Shown here: in pieces, positions 45,945 to 56,626 of the stretch
How the letters are laid out: each line of letters opens with the position of its first letter
Numbering within the stretch: the stretch's first letter is position 1
DNA from: Chionoecetes opilio
Taxonomy: Eukaryota; Arthropoda; Malacostraca; Decapoda; Majidae
Direction of reading: 5' to 3'
Length of the DNA: 64,000 nucleotides
NCBI GenBank assembly: GCA_016584305.1
Contig: JACEEZ010000369.1
Location: forward strand, 354,355-418,354
The notes under the pieces: generated by a model
What the model was told of the DNA's origin: nothing
The model's input: only the letters and a program-made list of their open reading frames with translations
Databases searched by the model: none
Program-made: the position numbers and the translations under genes

Positions 45945-47006
45945 CAGCAAACTAAAACCAATGCCAAGGACAGGACAAAGAGGGGACAAGGGTGGCAGAG
46001 GAAGAACTCGAGTAACAAGTTCAAGTATATGAAGAGTAGCAAAAAATTAAAAATTAAATAAAATGAAAATAAATAAATCGAAGTCAAAGAGCCAGCAGTA
46101 GAATGGATGTGTGAAGCCTTGCTGGTGGTGGTGGTGGTGAACAGGCCCTGAAGGATTGCCCCAGTCAGTTAAAGCGGCTGGTTTAAGACACATTGAGATA
46201 GCTTATATACATACGTAGTCATATATTGTAACAACTCTACTGTTAAGGCATTTTACAACTCCCTCTACAACCCTTCTTTACATTGACAACACAAAGTACA
46301 CGACACACAACACAAATCCCCACTGAAAACGACTAGAAAGTGGAGAATTTAATGGATGTTCACTTCATTTAAGTAGCTAAAATGTACGCTTTGAGCTTAT
46401 GTTGTAATAAGGTCAGAGCCAACACTGCTGCCCAGCCACAGGACATTACTGGGAGCTTGACTTGAAGAAAAACAAGTGACACTACATATGAAATACACAA
46501 GGTACTGTATGTGTATGTATGTATGGGCTATCTAAGTATGAAAAGAGGCTGTTTACTGAGGCAACACTGATCACTTGAACACAGCTGCAGCCAGCACAGC
46601 ACTAAGGCTTCAAGCACTGTTCACACCCTTTAGCACTGCCCTTCAGCACTCACATCACCGAACCCCTTCAGAATATGTGCACTCGGAGGGACGTAACTGT
46701 ATTCATGTACTTTTAAAATACAGCACTAATATGCGAGTAGGCAAAATTTCAGATCGTTCATGAATTCTCACATCCAGTCGAAATAATTTACATGGAGTTC
46801 TTAGACAGATTTTCATGTTTGGTTGCAGCCACTCCGCAGCCACTCCAGTAAACTTTAGACCCTAAGTGTACAGTGCTTTGGCGGGACTCAGTGTGGTAAC
46901 TAGCAGACACAGCATTCAATAAGTTTTGTCCTTGCAGCATTTGTGAACATCATTTTGAACCAAAGAATATAAAGCTGCATTTCGTATCTGACACACCACT
47001 TTGCAC

Positions 47007-47047
<41 letters not shown>

Positions 47048-47056
47048 CACGTGCAC
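45945..47056. other. Sequence downstream of the Vangl stop codon
   Basis: Probable proximal 3' UTR. A (CA)n run lies at 47009-47045, about 12 bp after the stop. Otherwise unique. Confidence 0.45.
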
Positions 47057-47275
47057 CTAAACACTGGTCTCTGAGTTCAACCGCAGCACAAACTTATTGC
47101 TCTTTGGATGGATGATTTCTTCTGCTATGGAGAAGTGGGGTATCGGGGAGATGGTGCACAGGAGGCAAACGTCCGACTGGCGCAGCTGGAACACGGTGCC
47201 GCTGTTGATGGGGCGGGAGAGCAGCTGGTCGCACACTAAGCCCCACGACTGTACTCCCCGACGCTCCTTGTCATT
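47057..47275 (-). CDS. Vang: Van Gogh/Vangl, terminal exon with PDZ-binding motif
   Basis: Acceptor CATGCCCCCAG (AG at 47276-47277); 73 codons including TAG at 47057-47059; phase 0 from the exon at 48446-48654. The protein starts NDKERRGVQSWGLVCDQLLS and ends PKSNKFVLRLNSETSV. The C-terminal ETSV is the class I PDZ ligand that in Vangl proteins binds Dishevelled, Scribble and related partners. The run HPKSNKFVLRLNSETSV is nearly invariant across animals, so identity is firm. This cytoplasmic tail also contacts Prickle. The intron just upstream contains a duplicate of this acceptor (near 47705). Confidence 0.96.
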   Translation of the reverse strand, partial: NDKERRGVQSWGLVCDQLLSRPINSGTVFQLRQSDVCLLCTISPIPHFSIAEEIIHPKSNKFVLRLNSETSV

Positions 47276-47355
47276 CTGGGGGCATGAAAGACAATGTGAA
47301 ACAACTGTGTCAGGGAAAGAATGTTACAAAAATAAGATGTTTAGTATTTCAACTA

Positions 47356-47587
47356 CAGTAAAACCTCTCAGTATTCGGACCTCATTATTCGGACTTTGAC
47401 ATTATTCGGACTTTTTTTTTTTTTTTTAGGGGTCAAAATTTCTTAGCTATATATATATACACCCAGATTTTATTTTATTTTATTTATTTATTTATTTATT
47501 TTTTGACATATCCCCCCATTATTCGGATCCTTGCATTACTCGGACCACTCCTTGGCCCAATTAGTCCGAAAATGAGAGGTTTTACTG
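47356..47587. mobile_element. Pogo/Tigger-like MITE, copy 1
   Basis: TA then CAGTAAAACCTCTCAGTATT, ending GAGGTTTTACTG then TA. Interior phrases ATTATTCGGACTTTGACATT and CACTCCTTGGCCCAATTAGT. TA target and CAGTAAAACC ends fit the Tc1/mariner-pogo group. Confidence 0.85.
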
Positions 47588-47979
47588 TATTTCTAACTAT
47601 TCTCGTCAACTATTTCAAAAGTGATGCGCTATTTGAAAAGATCCCGAGAGTAAAATGCTTGTGTCGGGACCTCAATTTTGATCACTACATTCTGATCATT
47701 CTACATTCTGGGGACACAGAAGGCAACCAATGTGAAATAACTGTGTTCGGCAAAGAATTATACACAAATAAGTGATGTTTAGTGTCATATCTATCAGAGT
47801 GGCTGACAGGATTCATGTAAATACGAGTGACAGGCAAAGAATTATACACAAATAAGTGATGTTTAGTACCCTATCTATCAGAGTGGGTGACAGGATTCAT
47901 TAAAATACAAAGAACTAAACAAATTAAGTGATTTTTTGTATCATAATAATCAAAATGGGTGACGGGAATCATTAAAGTA

Positions 47980-48210
47980 CATTAAAACCTCTCGTATTCG
48001 GACACTCATTATTCGGACTTTGACATTATTCGGACCTCCTCCTGTTTTTTTTTTTTATCTTTTTTGCTTTTGTTTTTTTAGGGGTCGAAATTTCCTAGCT
48101 ATATAACACCTAGAATTTTTTTTTTTTTACATATCCCCCCATTATTCGGATCCTTGCATGACTCGGACCACTCCTTGGCCCAATTAGTCCGAATATGAGA
48201 GGTTTTACTG
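47980..48210. mobile_element. Pogo/Tigger-like MITE, copy 2
   Basis: TA then CATTAAAACCTCTCGTATTC, ending ATGAGAGGTTTTACTG then TA. Same interior as copy 1. Confidence 0.85.
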
Positions 48211-48445
48211 TACTGATGACTGGATGTTTTTCAGGAGGTAGACAAGAAAGGATTGTAGTCATCAGCGCCTCGTCTGCACGACAATCAATGTGAAACAACT
48301 GTGTCACGCAAAGAATTATCCAAAAATAAGTGATGATTAGTATCATATCAATCAGAGTGAGTGACGGGAATCATTAATATACAGGTGAATGGTTGTTTTC
48401 AGGAGGAAGGGAAGAGGGGAATCATTGTAGTCATCAGCCCCTCAC

Positions 48446-48654
48446 CTGTATAACGGGAGCAGAGACGAGGTACTTCTCCAGGAAGGCGCGAGGAGTCATG
48501 TCGTGGGCGAGGCAGAGCGCCAGGTGGCTGAGGATAGAGTCCATGGTGTGGCGCGGCTGCTGGCGGGTGATGCGTAGGTACTTCTGGAGCGCCCGGGCCA
48601 GGGAGGGGAAGATGGACTGTGCTGCCTCGTGGGGGTTCATGGGTGTGCTCTGAC
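48446..48654 (-). CDS. Vang: Van Gogh/Vangl, cytoplasmic domain exon
   Basis: Acceptor TTCTATTCTACAG (AG at 48655-48656), donor ATACAG|GTGAGG (GT at 48444-48445). 209 nt: two bases completing the Gly begun in exon 55747-55918, then 69 codons. Reads [20 protein letters not shown], then [20 protein letters not shown] and [15 protein letters not shown]. This matches the conserved Vangl block (EAAQ-IF-SMARA-QKYLR-T-QQP-HTMESIL) of the intracellular tail. The 73-bp minisatellite in the intron starts immediately upstream of this acceptor and copies it. Confidence 0.97.
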
Positions 48655-48656
48655 CT

Positions 48657-51600
48657 GTAGAATAGAAATGGGGACATGTTTCAGTCATGCAAAATATTAA
48701 TACACTAGAAATACACTGTGTTCTGACCTGTCCAGCAAGAATGGGGACATGTTTCAGTCTTGCAAAATATTAATACACTAGAAATACACTGTGTTCTGAC
48801 CTGTCCAGCAAGAATGGGGACATGTTTCAGTCATGCAAAATATTAATACACTAGAAATACACTGTGTTCTGATCTGTCCAGCAAGAATGGGGACATGTTT
48901 CAGTCTTGCAAAATATTGATACACTAGAAATACACTGTGTTCTGATCTGTCCAGCAAGAATGGGGACATGTTTCAGTCTTGCAAAATATTGATACACTAG
49001 AAATACACCGTGTTCTGATCTGTCCAGCAAGAATGGGGACATGTTTCAGTCTTGCAAAATATTGATACACTAGAAATACACTGTGTTCTGACCTGTAGAA
49101 TAGAAATGGGGACATGTTTCAGTCATGCAAAATATTAATACACTAGAAATACACTGTGTTCTGACCTGTCCAGCAAGAATGGGACATGTTTCAGTCATGC
49201 AAAATATTAATACACTAGAAATACACTGTGTTCTGACCTGTCCAGCAAGAATGGGGACATGTTTCAGTCTTGCAAAATATTAATACACTAGAAATACACT
49301 GTGTTCTGATCTGTCAGCAAGAATGGGACATGTTTCAGTCATGCAAAATATTAATACACTAGAAATACACTGTGTTCTGATCTGTCCAGCAAGAATGGAG
49401 ACATGTTTCAGTCATGCAAAATATTAATACACTAGAAATACACTGTGTTCTGACCTGTCCAGCAAGAATGGGGACATGTTTCAGTCATGCAAAATATTAA
49501 TACACTAGAAATACACTGTGTTCTGATCTGTCCAGCAAGAATGGGGACATGTTTCAGTCTTGCAAAATATTGATACACTAGAAATACACCGTGTTCTGAT
49601 CTGTCCAGCAAGAATGGGACATGTTTCAGTCATGCAAAATATTAATACACTAGAAATACACTGTGTTCTGACCTGTAGAATAGAAATGGAGACATGTTTC
49701 AGTCATGCAAAATAGTAATACACTAGAAATACACTGTGTTCTGACCTGTCCAGCAAGAATGGGGACATGTTTCAGTCATGCAAAATATTAATACACTAGA
49801 AATACACTGTGTTCTGATCTGTCCAGCAAGAATGGGGACATGTTTCAGTCTTGCAAAATATTGATACACTAGAAATACACTGTGTTCTGATCTGTCCAGC
49901 AAGAATGGGGACATGTTTCAGTCATGCAAAATATTAATACACTAGAAATACACTGTGTTCTGACCTGTCCAGCAAGAATGGGGACATGTTTCAGTCTTGC
50001 AAAATATTGATACACTAGAAATACACTGTGTTCTGATCTGTCCAGCAAGAATGGGGACATGTTTCAGTCTTGCAAAATATTAATACACTAGAAATACACT
50101 GTGTTCTGATCTGTCCAGAAGAATGGGACATGTTTCAGTCTTGCAAAATATTGATACACTAGAAATACACTGTGTTCTGATCTGTCCAGCAAGAATGGGA
50201 CATGTTTCAGTCTTGCAAAATATTAATACACTAGAAATACACTGTGTTCTGATCTGTCCAGCAGAATGGGGACATGTTTCAGTCTTGCAAAATATTGATA
50301 CACTAGAAATACACTGTGTTCTGATCTGTCAGCAAGAATGGGACATGTTTCAGTCTTGCAAAATATTAATACACTAGAAATACACTGTGTTCTGACCTGT
50401 CAGCAAGAATGGGACATGTTTCAGTCTTGCAAAATATTAATACACTAGAAATACACTGTGTTCTGACCTGTCCAGCAAGAATGGGGACATGTTTCAGTCA
50501 TGCAAAATATCAATACACAAGAAATCCACTGTGCCTTGACCTGTCCAGCAAGAATGGGGACATGTTTCAGTCATGCAAAATATCAATACACAAGAAATCC
50601 ACTGTGCCTTGATCTGTACAGCAAGAATGGGGACATGTTTCAGTCATGCAAAATATTAATACACAAGAAATCCACTGTGCCTTGATCTGTACGCAAGAAT
50701 GGGACATGTTTCAGTCATGCAAAATATTAATACACTAGAAATACACTGTGTTCTGACCTGTCAGCAAAGAATGGGGACATGTTTCAGTCATGCAAAATAG
50801 TAATACACTAGAAATACACTGTGTTCTGACCTGTCCAGCAAGAATGGGGACATGTTTCAGTCATGCAAAATATCAATACACAAGAAATCCACTGTGCCTT
50901 GATCTGTACAGCAAGAATGGGGACATGTTTCAGTCATGCAAAATAGTAATACACTAGAAATACACTGTGTTCTGACCTGTCCAGCAAGAATGGGGACATG
51001 TTTCAGTCATGCAAAATATTAATACACTAGAAATACACTGTGTTCTGACCTGTCCAGCAAGAATGGGGACATATTTCAGTCATGCAAAATATTAATACAC
51101 TAGAAATACACTGTGTTCTGACCTGTCCAGCAAGAATGGGGACATGTTTCAGTCATGCAAAATATTAATACACTAGAAATACACTGTGTTCTGACCTGTC
51201 CAGCAAGAATGGAGACATGTTTTAGTCATGCAAAATATTAATACACAGAAATACACTGTGTTCTGACCTGTCCAGCAGAATGGGGACATGTTTCAGTCAT
51301 GCAAATATCAATACACAAGAAATACACTGTGTTCTGACTGGGCCAGCAAGATGGGGACATGTTTCAGTCATGCAAAATATCAATACACTAGAATACACTG
51401 TGTTCTGACCTGTCCAGCAAGAATGGGACATGTTTCGTCATGCAAAATTCAATACACAAGAAATACACCGTGCTTGATCTGTCCAGCAAGAATGGGACAC
51501 CTTTCAGTCATGCAAAATATTAATACACTAGAATACACTGTGTTCTGACCTGTCCAGCAAGAATGGGGACATTTTCAGTCATGCAAAATATTAATACACT

Positions 51601-52260
51601 AGAAATACACTGTTCTGACTGTCCAGCAAAATGGGGACATGTTTCAGTCATGCAAAATATTAATACACTAGAAATACACTGTGTTCTGACCTGTCCAGCA
51701 AGAATGGGGACATGTTTCAGTCATGCAAAATATTAATACACTAGAAATACACTGTGTTCTGACCTGTCCAGCAAGAATGGGGACATGTTTCAGTCATGCA
51801 AAATATTAATACACAAGAAATCCACTGTGCCCTGATTTGTACAGCAAGAATGGGGACATGTTTCAGTCATGCAAAATATCAATACACAAGAAATCCACTG
51901 TGCCCTGATTTGTACAGCAAGAATGGGGACATGTTTCAGTCATGCAAAATATCAATACACAAGAAATACACCGTGCCTTGATCTGTCCAGCAAGAATGGG
52001 GACACCTTTCAGTCATGCAAAATATCAATACACAAGAAATACACCGTGCTCTGATCTGTCCAGCAAGAATGGGGACATGTTTCAGTCATGCAAAATATCA
52101 ATACACAAGAAATACACCGTGCTCTGATCTGTCCAGCAAGAATGGGGACATGTTTCAGTCATGCAAAATATCAATACACAAGAAATACACCGTGCTCTGA
52201 TCTGTCCAGCAAGAATGGGGACATGTTTCAGTCATGTTTAAGAGATAGACAAGAAATACA
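48657..52260 (-). repeat. 73-bp minisatellite carrying a copied splice acceptor
   Basis: About 49 copies with a 73-bp period, beginning at the acceptor of exon 48446-48654. On the sense (minus) strand each unit reads TGCATGACTGAAACATGTCC, CCATTCTTGCTGGACAG|GTCAGAACACA. The real acceptor is CTATTCTACAG|GTCAGAGCACA. Units at about 49090 and 49670 still carry the true-acceptor variant TGTAGAATAGAAATG. Use of a copied acceptor would read GQNTVYF and then stop. Sub-blocks differ by CTTGATCTGTACAGC and TCAATACACAAG variants. Confidence 0.93.
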
Positions 52261-52299
52261 CTGTAATTAGCACACTTATGTTTTTGTACTAAACTACTC

Positions 52300-52400
52300 G
52301 CCAAGCTGTTTGTGGGGGTTCATGGGTGACCTCTCTGACCTGTCCAGCAAGAATGGAGACACGTTTCAGTCATGCAAAATATTAACAGACAAGAAATCAG
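52300..52400 (-). repeat. Distal unit of the 73-bp array with copied exon start
   Basis: TGTGGGGGTTCATGGGTGAC then CTCTCTGACCTGTCCAGC matches the first about 28 bases of exon 48446-48654 (GTGGGGGTTCATGGGTGTGC, TCTGACCTG) joined to a repeat unit. The array's founding duplication therefore included exon sequence. Confidence 0.8.
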
Positions 52401-52644
52401 GCGCCTAGAATTGAAACGGCACAAGCGCCACTTTTAAAAAACTGAGAAAAACGCGCTTAAAGTTTAATCTAAGAAAATCAAGATATGAAACGGCACAAGC
52501 GCCACTTTTTATCAATGAAAAAAATGCACCTAAAGTGTTTTCAAAGTAAATCAGCAACAAATGAAGATATTGTAATGGGCTTTGTTTGCGTTTTTCTCAT
52601 TTTTTTAAAAGTGGCGCTTGTGCCGTTTCAATTCTAGGCGCCTG
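52398..52644. mobile_element. Foldback element, AGGCGCCTAGAATTGAAACG ends
   Basis: CAGGCGCCTAGAATTGAAAC on the left and GTTTCAATTCTAGGCGCCTG on the right, arms about 45 bp (through GGCACAAGCGCCACTTTT). Flanks carry AAAT on both sides (52394-52397 and 52645-52648), a possible 4-bp target duplication. A third inner copy of GAAACGGCACAAGCGCCACT lies at 52487. Confidence 0.8.
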
Positions 52645-52657
52645 AAATGTACTGTAC

Positions 52658-52845
52658 ATAAGAACATCAGAAAATAAGGAAGCTACAAGAGGCCGTGAGA
52701 CCTACACGTGGTAGTTCCTGTAATCAACACACTTATGTTTTTGTGCCAAACTGCTCGCCTATTGCAAGGTTTTACCAGGAACTACCTCGTGTAGGTCTCA
52801 CGGCCTCTTGTAGCTTCCTTATTTTCTTAGGTTCTTATGTTTTTG
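52658..52845. repeat. Inverted pair of the ACATAAGAAC dispersed repeat
   Basis: The forward module at 52658-52722 and reverse module at 52783-52843 share CTACACGTGGTAGTTCCTGT-type ends. Between them lies a copy of ACACACTTATGTTTTTGTGC that also occurs at 52270. Confidence 0.75.
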
Positions 52846-52990
52846 TCCAGAATGGAGTGCATCTTCCCTATCTGGAGAGCATTTAGGTTCACTCACAGCC
52901 AGGCTAAAACAGGAGTCAAAGGGGAGTCTTGTCATACACTCTCCTCTACATCTTGACTTTTGTGGGGCTTTATATTAAGACTTGCAGAGT

Positions 52991-52991
<1 letters not shown>

Positions 52992-53067
<76 letters not shown>
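52992..53067. repeat. (CA)n microsatellite
   Basis: 76 bp of CA, directly before a LINE fragment. Confidence 0.95.
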
Positions 53068-53069
<2 letters not shown>

Positions 53070-53310
53070 TAGAAGTGCAAGAGGTCATGAGAAGAAATTG
53101 AAAAGGACAACATGCAAGAGGGACAAAAAAAAATACAGCTTCCCGTATAGAAGCATAGAAGCCTGGAACACCCTTGATGCAGAAGTGATTAATGCAAGAA
53201 GTATTCAGGACTTCAAAGGCACTGGATAATAGTAGATTTGGAGACGGGACAGTACGAGCATAGCTATTTTCCTGTATGTTACAACTAGGTAAATACAACT
53301 AGGTAAACAC
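53068..53310 (+). pseudogene. Jockey-like LINE 3' fragment
   Basis: Reads RGHEKKLKRTTCKRDKKK, then YSFPYRSIEAWNTLDAEVIN and ARSIQDFKG. It is near-identical to 32380-32600 and ends in two copies of CAACTAGGTAAA followed by CA repeats. It lies in the Vangl intron, antisense to the gene. Confidence 0.8.
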
Positions 53311-53454
53311 ACACACACACATGCTGGTTAGCCTTGAGGGAAACGAAGTAAAACACAAAGCTGTCTGTCTGTCTGTCTGTCTGTCCTCCCCGCATGAGTT
53401 TTTTTGAAGTATTTGTTGGTGTCATTTGTAAAGGTTAAAAGTTGCTGTCCAGTG

Positions 53455-53666
53455 TTAACCCCTTGAGGCCCAGAGCGTAATTTCCATTGTAATTTGGGTA
53501 CCATAAGATGATTTTGATGAATATAAGCAATGATTTATAGATATGACCTGTTTAGTATCCTTGTCCACTAGCTAATGTGGTATATTCAGTTATTTTTCGT
53601 AAATGTATGGCTCGACATCATACAATTTTCTATAGCAAAGGAAAGATCTGGGCGTGAAGGGGTTAA
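53455..53666 (-). mobile_element. TTAA-MITE family copy (reverse)
   Basis: TTAACCCCTTGAGGCCCAGA to GGGCGTGAAGGGGTTAA. Confidence 0.9.
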
Positions 53667-53785
53667 TGTCCATAGTATAGCTTTATGACAACCAGTGGTG
53701 ACCCTTGAACTACCACAGCCTTGTAATGTCACCACAAATATAGCCATCCTCTGTACAGTACCTTTAAATGATGCAATCAACTTAA

Positions 53786-55114
53786 AGTAATCGTCCAGAC
53801 CATTTCATCATTCCTGATTTAATGCAATCAAATCATAGCCATTAACGAGTATATCAACAACACGTCGTCACTTTTTGTATCCAGTCAGCCGTTTTTAAAT
53901 AATCCGCAATCAAAATCTGCACTGGTTTGGATTTTGGTTTTGGTTTGAATTCCCCGAGTTTTCAAAAGGCTCTCAAGGTTTGCAGACGCTCAGGCTCAGG
54001 CTCGGTGACGTAGCATCAGGGAGGCTCATCTTCCCGCGCTTGATCAGAGGCACGTAAACACAGAGATAAATATAGTACTTGAAGATATTTGGGTGTTTCT
54101 GATAATTTTTTTTGCTATATGCCACATGCATGCATCCTTTATGGGTGCAGCTGTGCCCATACAACTGTGCACACACAGCTGTGCCTTTCGAGAAAAGTTT
54201 GCACACGGAAAGGAGTGGCGTGTGTAGGGTGATACACGCCTATAGTGTGTTGGGGCGAGCAGTTGTGTTGAGAAACGGCGCCCCCCCGTAAGACAGTGAC
54301 TCAGTCCAACACCATACCAGACCAGGTGGCCCTGTTAGACAGGGACGCCAGGACTGGCAGCAGCGGTGGACCACCATGACTGTGAGGCTTTGCCTCTTAA
54401 CAAGACCAAGTAAACCAGTTGTGGAGTGGGCGTGCCCTGTGGTGAGAGACCCTGTGGTGGTGTGGCTGTCACACTTTCTGCCTTCCCGCCCGCATATTTT
54501 CCAACTCTATGCTGTAGTTAATGCTAGTATGTGGTTTCCGAGTAATGACGTTTGACTGTAGCTCCAAAACTAACCATAGGATTTTCTCAAAAGTACCTTC
54601 ATTGTGATTCCCACACACACATGGTTTAACCTTATTTACCAATCCATGTTTTGGAGAAGTGCCAGGTCCTCCTGCTGAACCTCAGGCTCTGCTAACACCT
54701 GTTCATCCACCTCGTACTCGGGCTCAAACATATAGGATCCCATGACAATCTGAGGTTCGTTTTCCTCATACATAGTATACGCGACCAGCGTCATTTCTTT
54801 CGGTGTCAGATTAAGCATCGTACTCTAAATCTGTCACAGCGACAGATTCACTGTCTGACACCGAAGTACAATCGCTCATCATAACATTTGCCGACAGGTG
54901 TCAGACAGAGTGTCTGCGGGCGTCCCTGTTCTGACGTCATCAATAACAGTCGTAGCCCTGTTGGAGGGAAGATTTTTTTTTTTCGCGAGCTTTTTACAAA
55001 AGTCGTGTTTTTACGGAAATAAGGCCTGGAAATTAATTATTTTTGGTGGATTAGGTGTTTTGAATGTACATTCAACATAATTCGGCAAAAAAAAAAAGGG
55101 TCTGGACGATTACT
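53786..55114. mobile_element. TTAA-flanked DNA transposon, about 1.33 kb
   Basis: Ends AGTAATCGTCCAGACC and GGTCTGGACGATTACT are perfect 16-bp inverted repeats, with TTAA immediately outside both (53782-53785 and 55115-55118). TTAA duplication is typical of piggyBac and Kolobok elements. The TIRs are unlike those of the 212-bp MITE family. It contains the small minus-strand frames described next and no transposase, so it is an internally deleted copy. Confidence 0.85.
54636..54880 (-). pseudogene. Accessory ORF remnant of the TTAA transposon
   Basis: Two overlapping minus-strand frames: 54810-54880 (MMSDCTSVSDSESVAV and on to a stop) and 54636-54818 (MLNLTPKEMTLVAYTMYEEN, with GSYMFEPEYEVDE and ending LLQNMDW). 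The acidic Ser/Asp/Glu opening followed by a Y-x-FEP motif recalls the N-termini of P2X7-like zinc-finger proteins encoded by some animal DNA transposons. That resemblance is tentative. The overlap in different frames suggests a frameshift. Confidence 0.4.
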
Positions 55115-55317
55115 TTAAATAAAATACCTTCGAGTTGCAATCTGAATCTAATCACACCTATTGTATCTATGATTTTGTTCAGAAGTAACCACAAGATCTT
55201 TAAGTTATTACCTACTGAAAGAATCTGAAGGCATCAAATTTAGGTTTTTCAAATAGGGAGAAACTGGTTAACAAATAGGGTGGTAAATGATTGGAATGGA
55301 CTCAGTCATCAGGTAGT

Positions 55318-55580
55318 TAGTGTGGAGTCAATAGGGAGAAAACAGGAGTCAATAGGGAGAAAACAGGAGTCAATAGGGAGAAAACAGGAGTCAATAGGGA
55401 GAAAACAGGAGTCAATAGGGAGAAAACAGGAGTCAATAGGGAGAAAACAGGAGTCAATAGGGAGAAAACAGGAGTCAATAGGGAGGAAACAGGAGTCAAT
55501 AGGGAGAAAACAGGAGTCAATAGGGAGAAAACAGGAGTCAATAGGGAGAAAACAGGAGTCAATAGGGAGAAAACAGGAAT
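55318..55580. repeat. 21-bp minisatellite, 12-13 copies
   Basis: The unit is close to GGAGTCAATAGGGAGAAAAC plus A and is nearly invariant (one A-to-G change at about 55485), so the array is young. Lies in the Vangl intron between exons 55747 and 48654. The seven-codon periodic frames are artefacts. Confidence 0.95.
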
Positions 55581-55746
55581 CAATAGGGAGTTTTTAAATG
55601 AGGCTGGGCAATTTCATGGATGGGGATGCAAGGTGGATGTAGGTAGTGTTAAATAACAGGAACTACCACGTGTAGGTCTCACGGCCTCTTGTAGCTTCCT
55701 TATTTTCTTAAACTTCCAAACCATCAATAAGATCACCATACGTTAC

Positions 55747-55918
55747 CTTGGTCGTCGTGCATGCGCTTGATGTGCGTAAAGGCTTCCTCGGCGGCCGTGA
55801 TGAGTCTAGCTTTCCTCTTCCTCACCCGCCGCTCATACTCGTGCTCCTCGTAGAACCTCTCGTTGTGGGCCGAGTCTCTCCGCCGAGCGCTGGCTGTGAG
55901 CACCGCCCGCGTGTGACC
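55747..55918 (-). CDS. Vang: Van Gogh/Vangl, basic cytoplasmic segment exon
   Basis: Acceptor CTCCCCTACAG (AG at 55919-55920), donor GACCAAG|GTAACG (GT at 55745-55746). 172 nt, phase 0 in and one base out. Reads [20 protein letters not shown], then [20 protein letters not shown] and [16 protein letters not shown]. The blocks [22 protein letters not shown] and EEAFTHIKR are diagnostic of Vangl/Strabismus. The intron upstream carries a pogo-like MITE at 55995. Confidence 0.97.
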
Positions 55919-55994
55919 CTGTAGGGGAGGGTGAGGAGCAATGCTGAGTGGCTGACAGGACCCAACAGATAATAATGGGATCCTTTTAGAATTA

Positions 55995-56090
55995 CAGTAA
56001 AACCTCTCATATTCGGACTAATTGGGCCAAGGAGTGGTCCGAGTAATGCAAGGATCCGAATAATGGGGGGATTATATATGGGGGGATATG

Positions 56091-56178
<88 letters not shown>

Positions 56179-56284
56179 AAAAAAAAAAAAAAAAAAAAAA
56201 TCTAGGTGTTCAATTAATTAGCTAGGAAATTTCGACCCCTAAAAAAAAAAAATCTAGGTGTACATATAGCTAGAAAATTACCCC

Positions 56285-56315
<31 letters not shown>

Positions 56316-56379
56316 AGGAGGAGGTCCGAATAATGTCAAAGTCCGAATAATGAGTGTCCGAATACGAGAGGTTTTACTG
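55995..56379. mobile_element. Pogo/Tigger-like MITE, copy 3 (opposite orientation)
   Basis: TA then CAGTAAAACCTCTCATATTC, ending CGAGAGGTTTTACTG then TA, with TA and poly-A expansions inside. Interior phrases match copies 1 and 2 inverted. Confidence 0.85.
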
Positions 56380-56576
56380 TATGCATACGACCAAAGCTCT
56401 ATTTTGACCTGTACAAGATAGAGCTGCCCTTCCAACACGGGGTAGGTCTAGTTCCTGTGAACCAACACACATACGTGACCTAAATAATAGCAAATAATTG
56501 GCGTAAGATTTTTTTTTTTTTTTTTTTCCTGTATGCCTTTGGGTGAGAATAAAATTATCATCATTATTATTACTAT

Positions 56577-56626
56577 ATATTGTTTTCTGATTCAGACTAA
56601 CCTCAACGTTTTCCTCATTGCCATAT
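56577..56626 (-). repeat. Duplicated 3' end and donor of the Vangl exon 57117-57298
   Basis: TTGTTTTCTGATTCAGACTA, ACCTCAACGTTTTCCTCATT, GCCAT repeats 57096-57140 with few changes. It copies the last about 20 exon bases (reading GNEENVE) and the donor, now GGTTAGT. The nested MITE at 56627-57085 separates the two copies. Confidence 0.85.

Larger units (their letters stand above)
47276..48445 (-). repeat. Vangl terminal intron built of diverged tandem copies
   Basis: Phrases TGTGAAACAACTGTGTCA, AAAGAATTATACACAAATAA, GTGATGTTTAGT and ATCAGAGTGGGTGACAGGAT recur at about 47295, 47730, 47825, 47925 and 48290. GATTGTAGTCATCAGC occurs at 48250 and next to the true donor at 48425. Two pogo-like MITEs are inserted (47356 and 47980). 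The copies include the 3' splice site: CATTCTGGGGACACAGAAGG (47702) matches the real acceptor at 47272. Confidence 0.75.

Noticed and set aside
48657..52260. CRISPR-like array of regularly spaced repeats
   Set aside because: The 73-bp units are tandem with no unique spacers, lie in a eukaryotic intron, and descend from a splice-site duplication.
55280..55597. 105-codon frame with seven-residue repeats
   Set aside because: Translation of the 21-bp minisatellite; its length is a multiple of three by chance.
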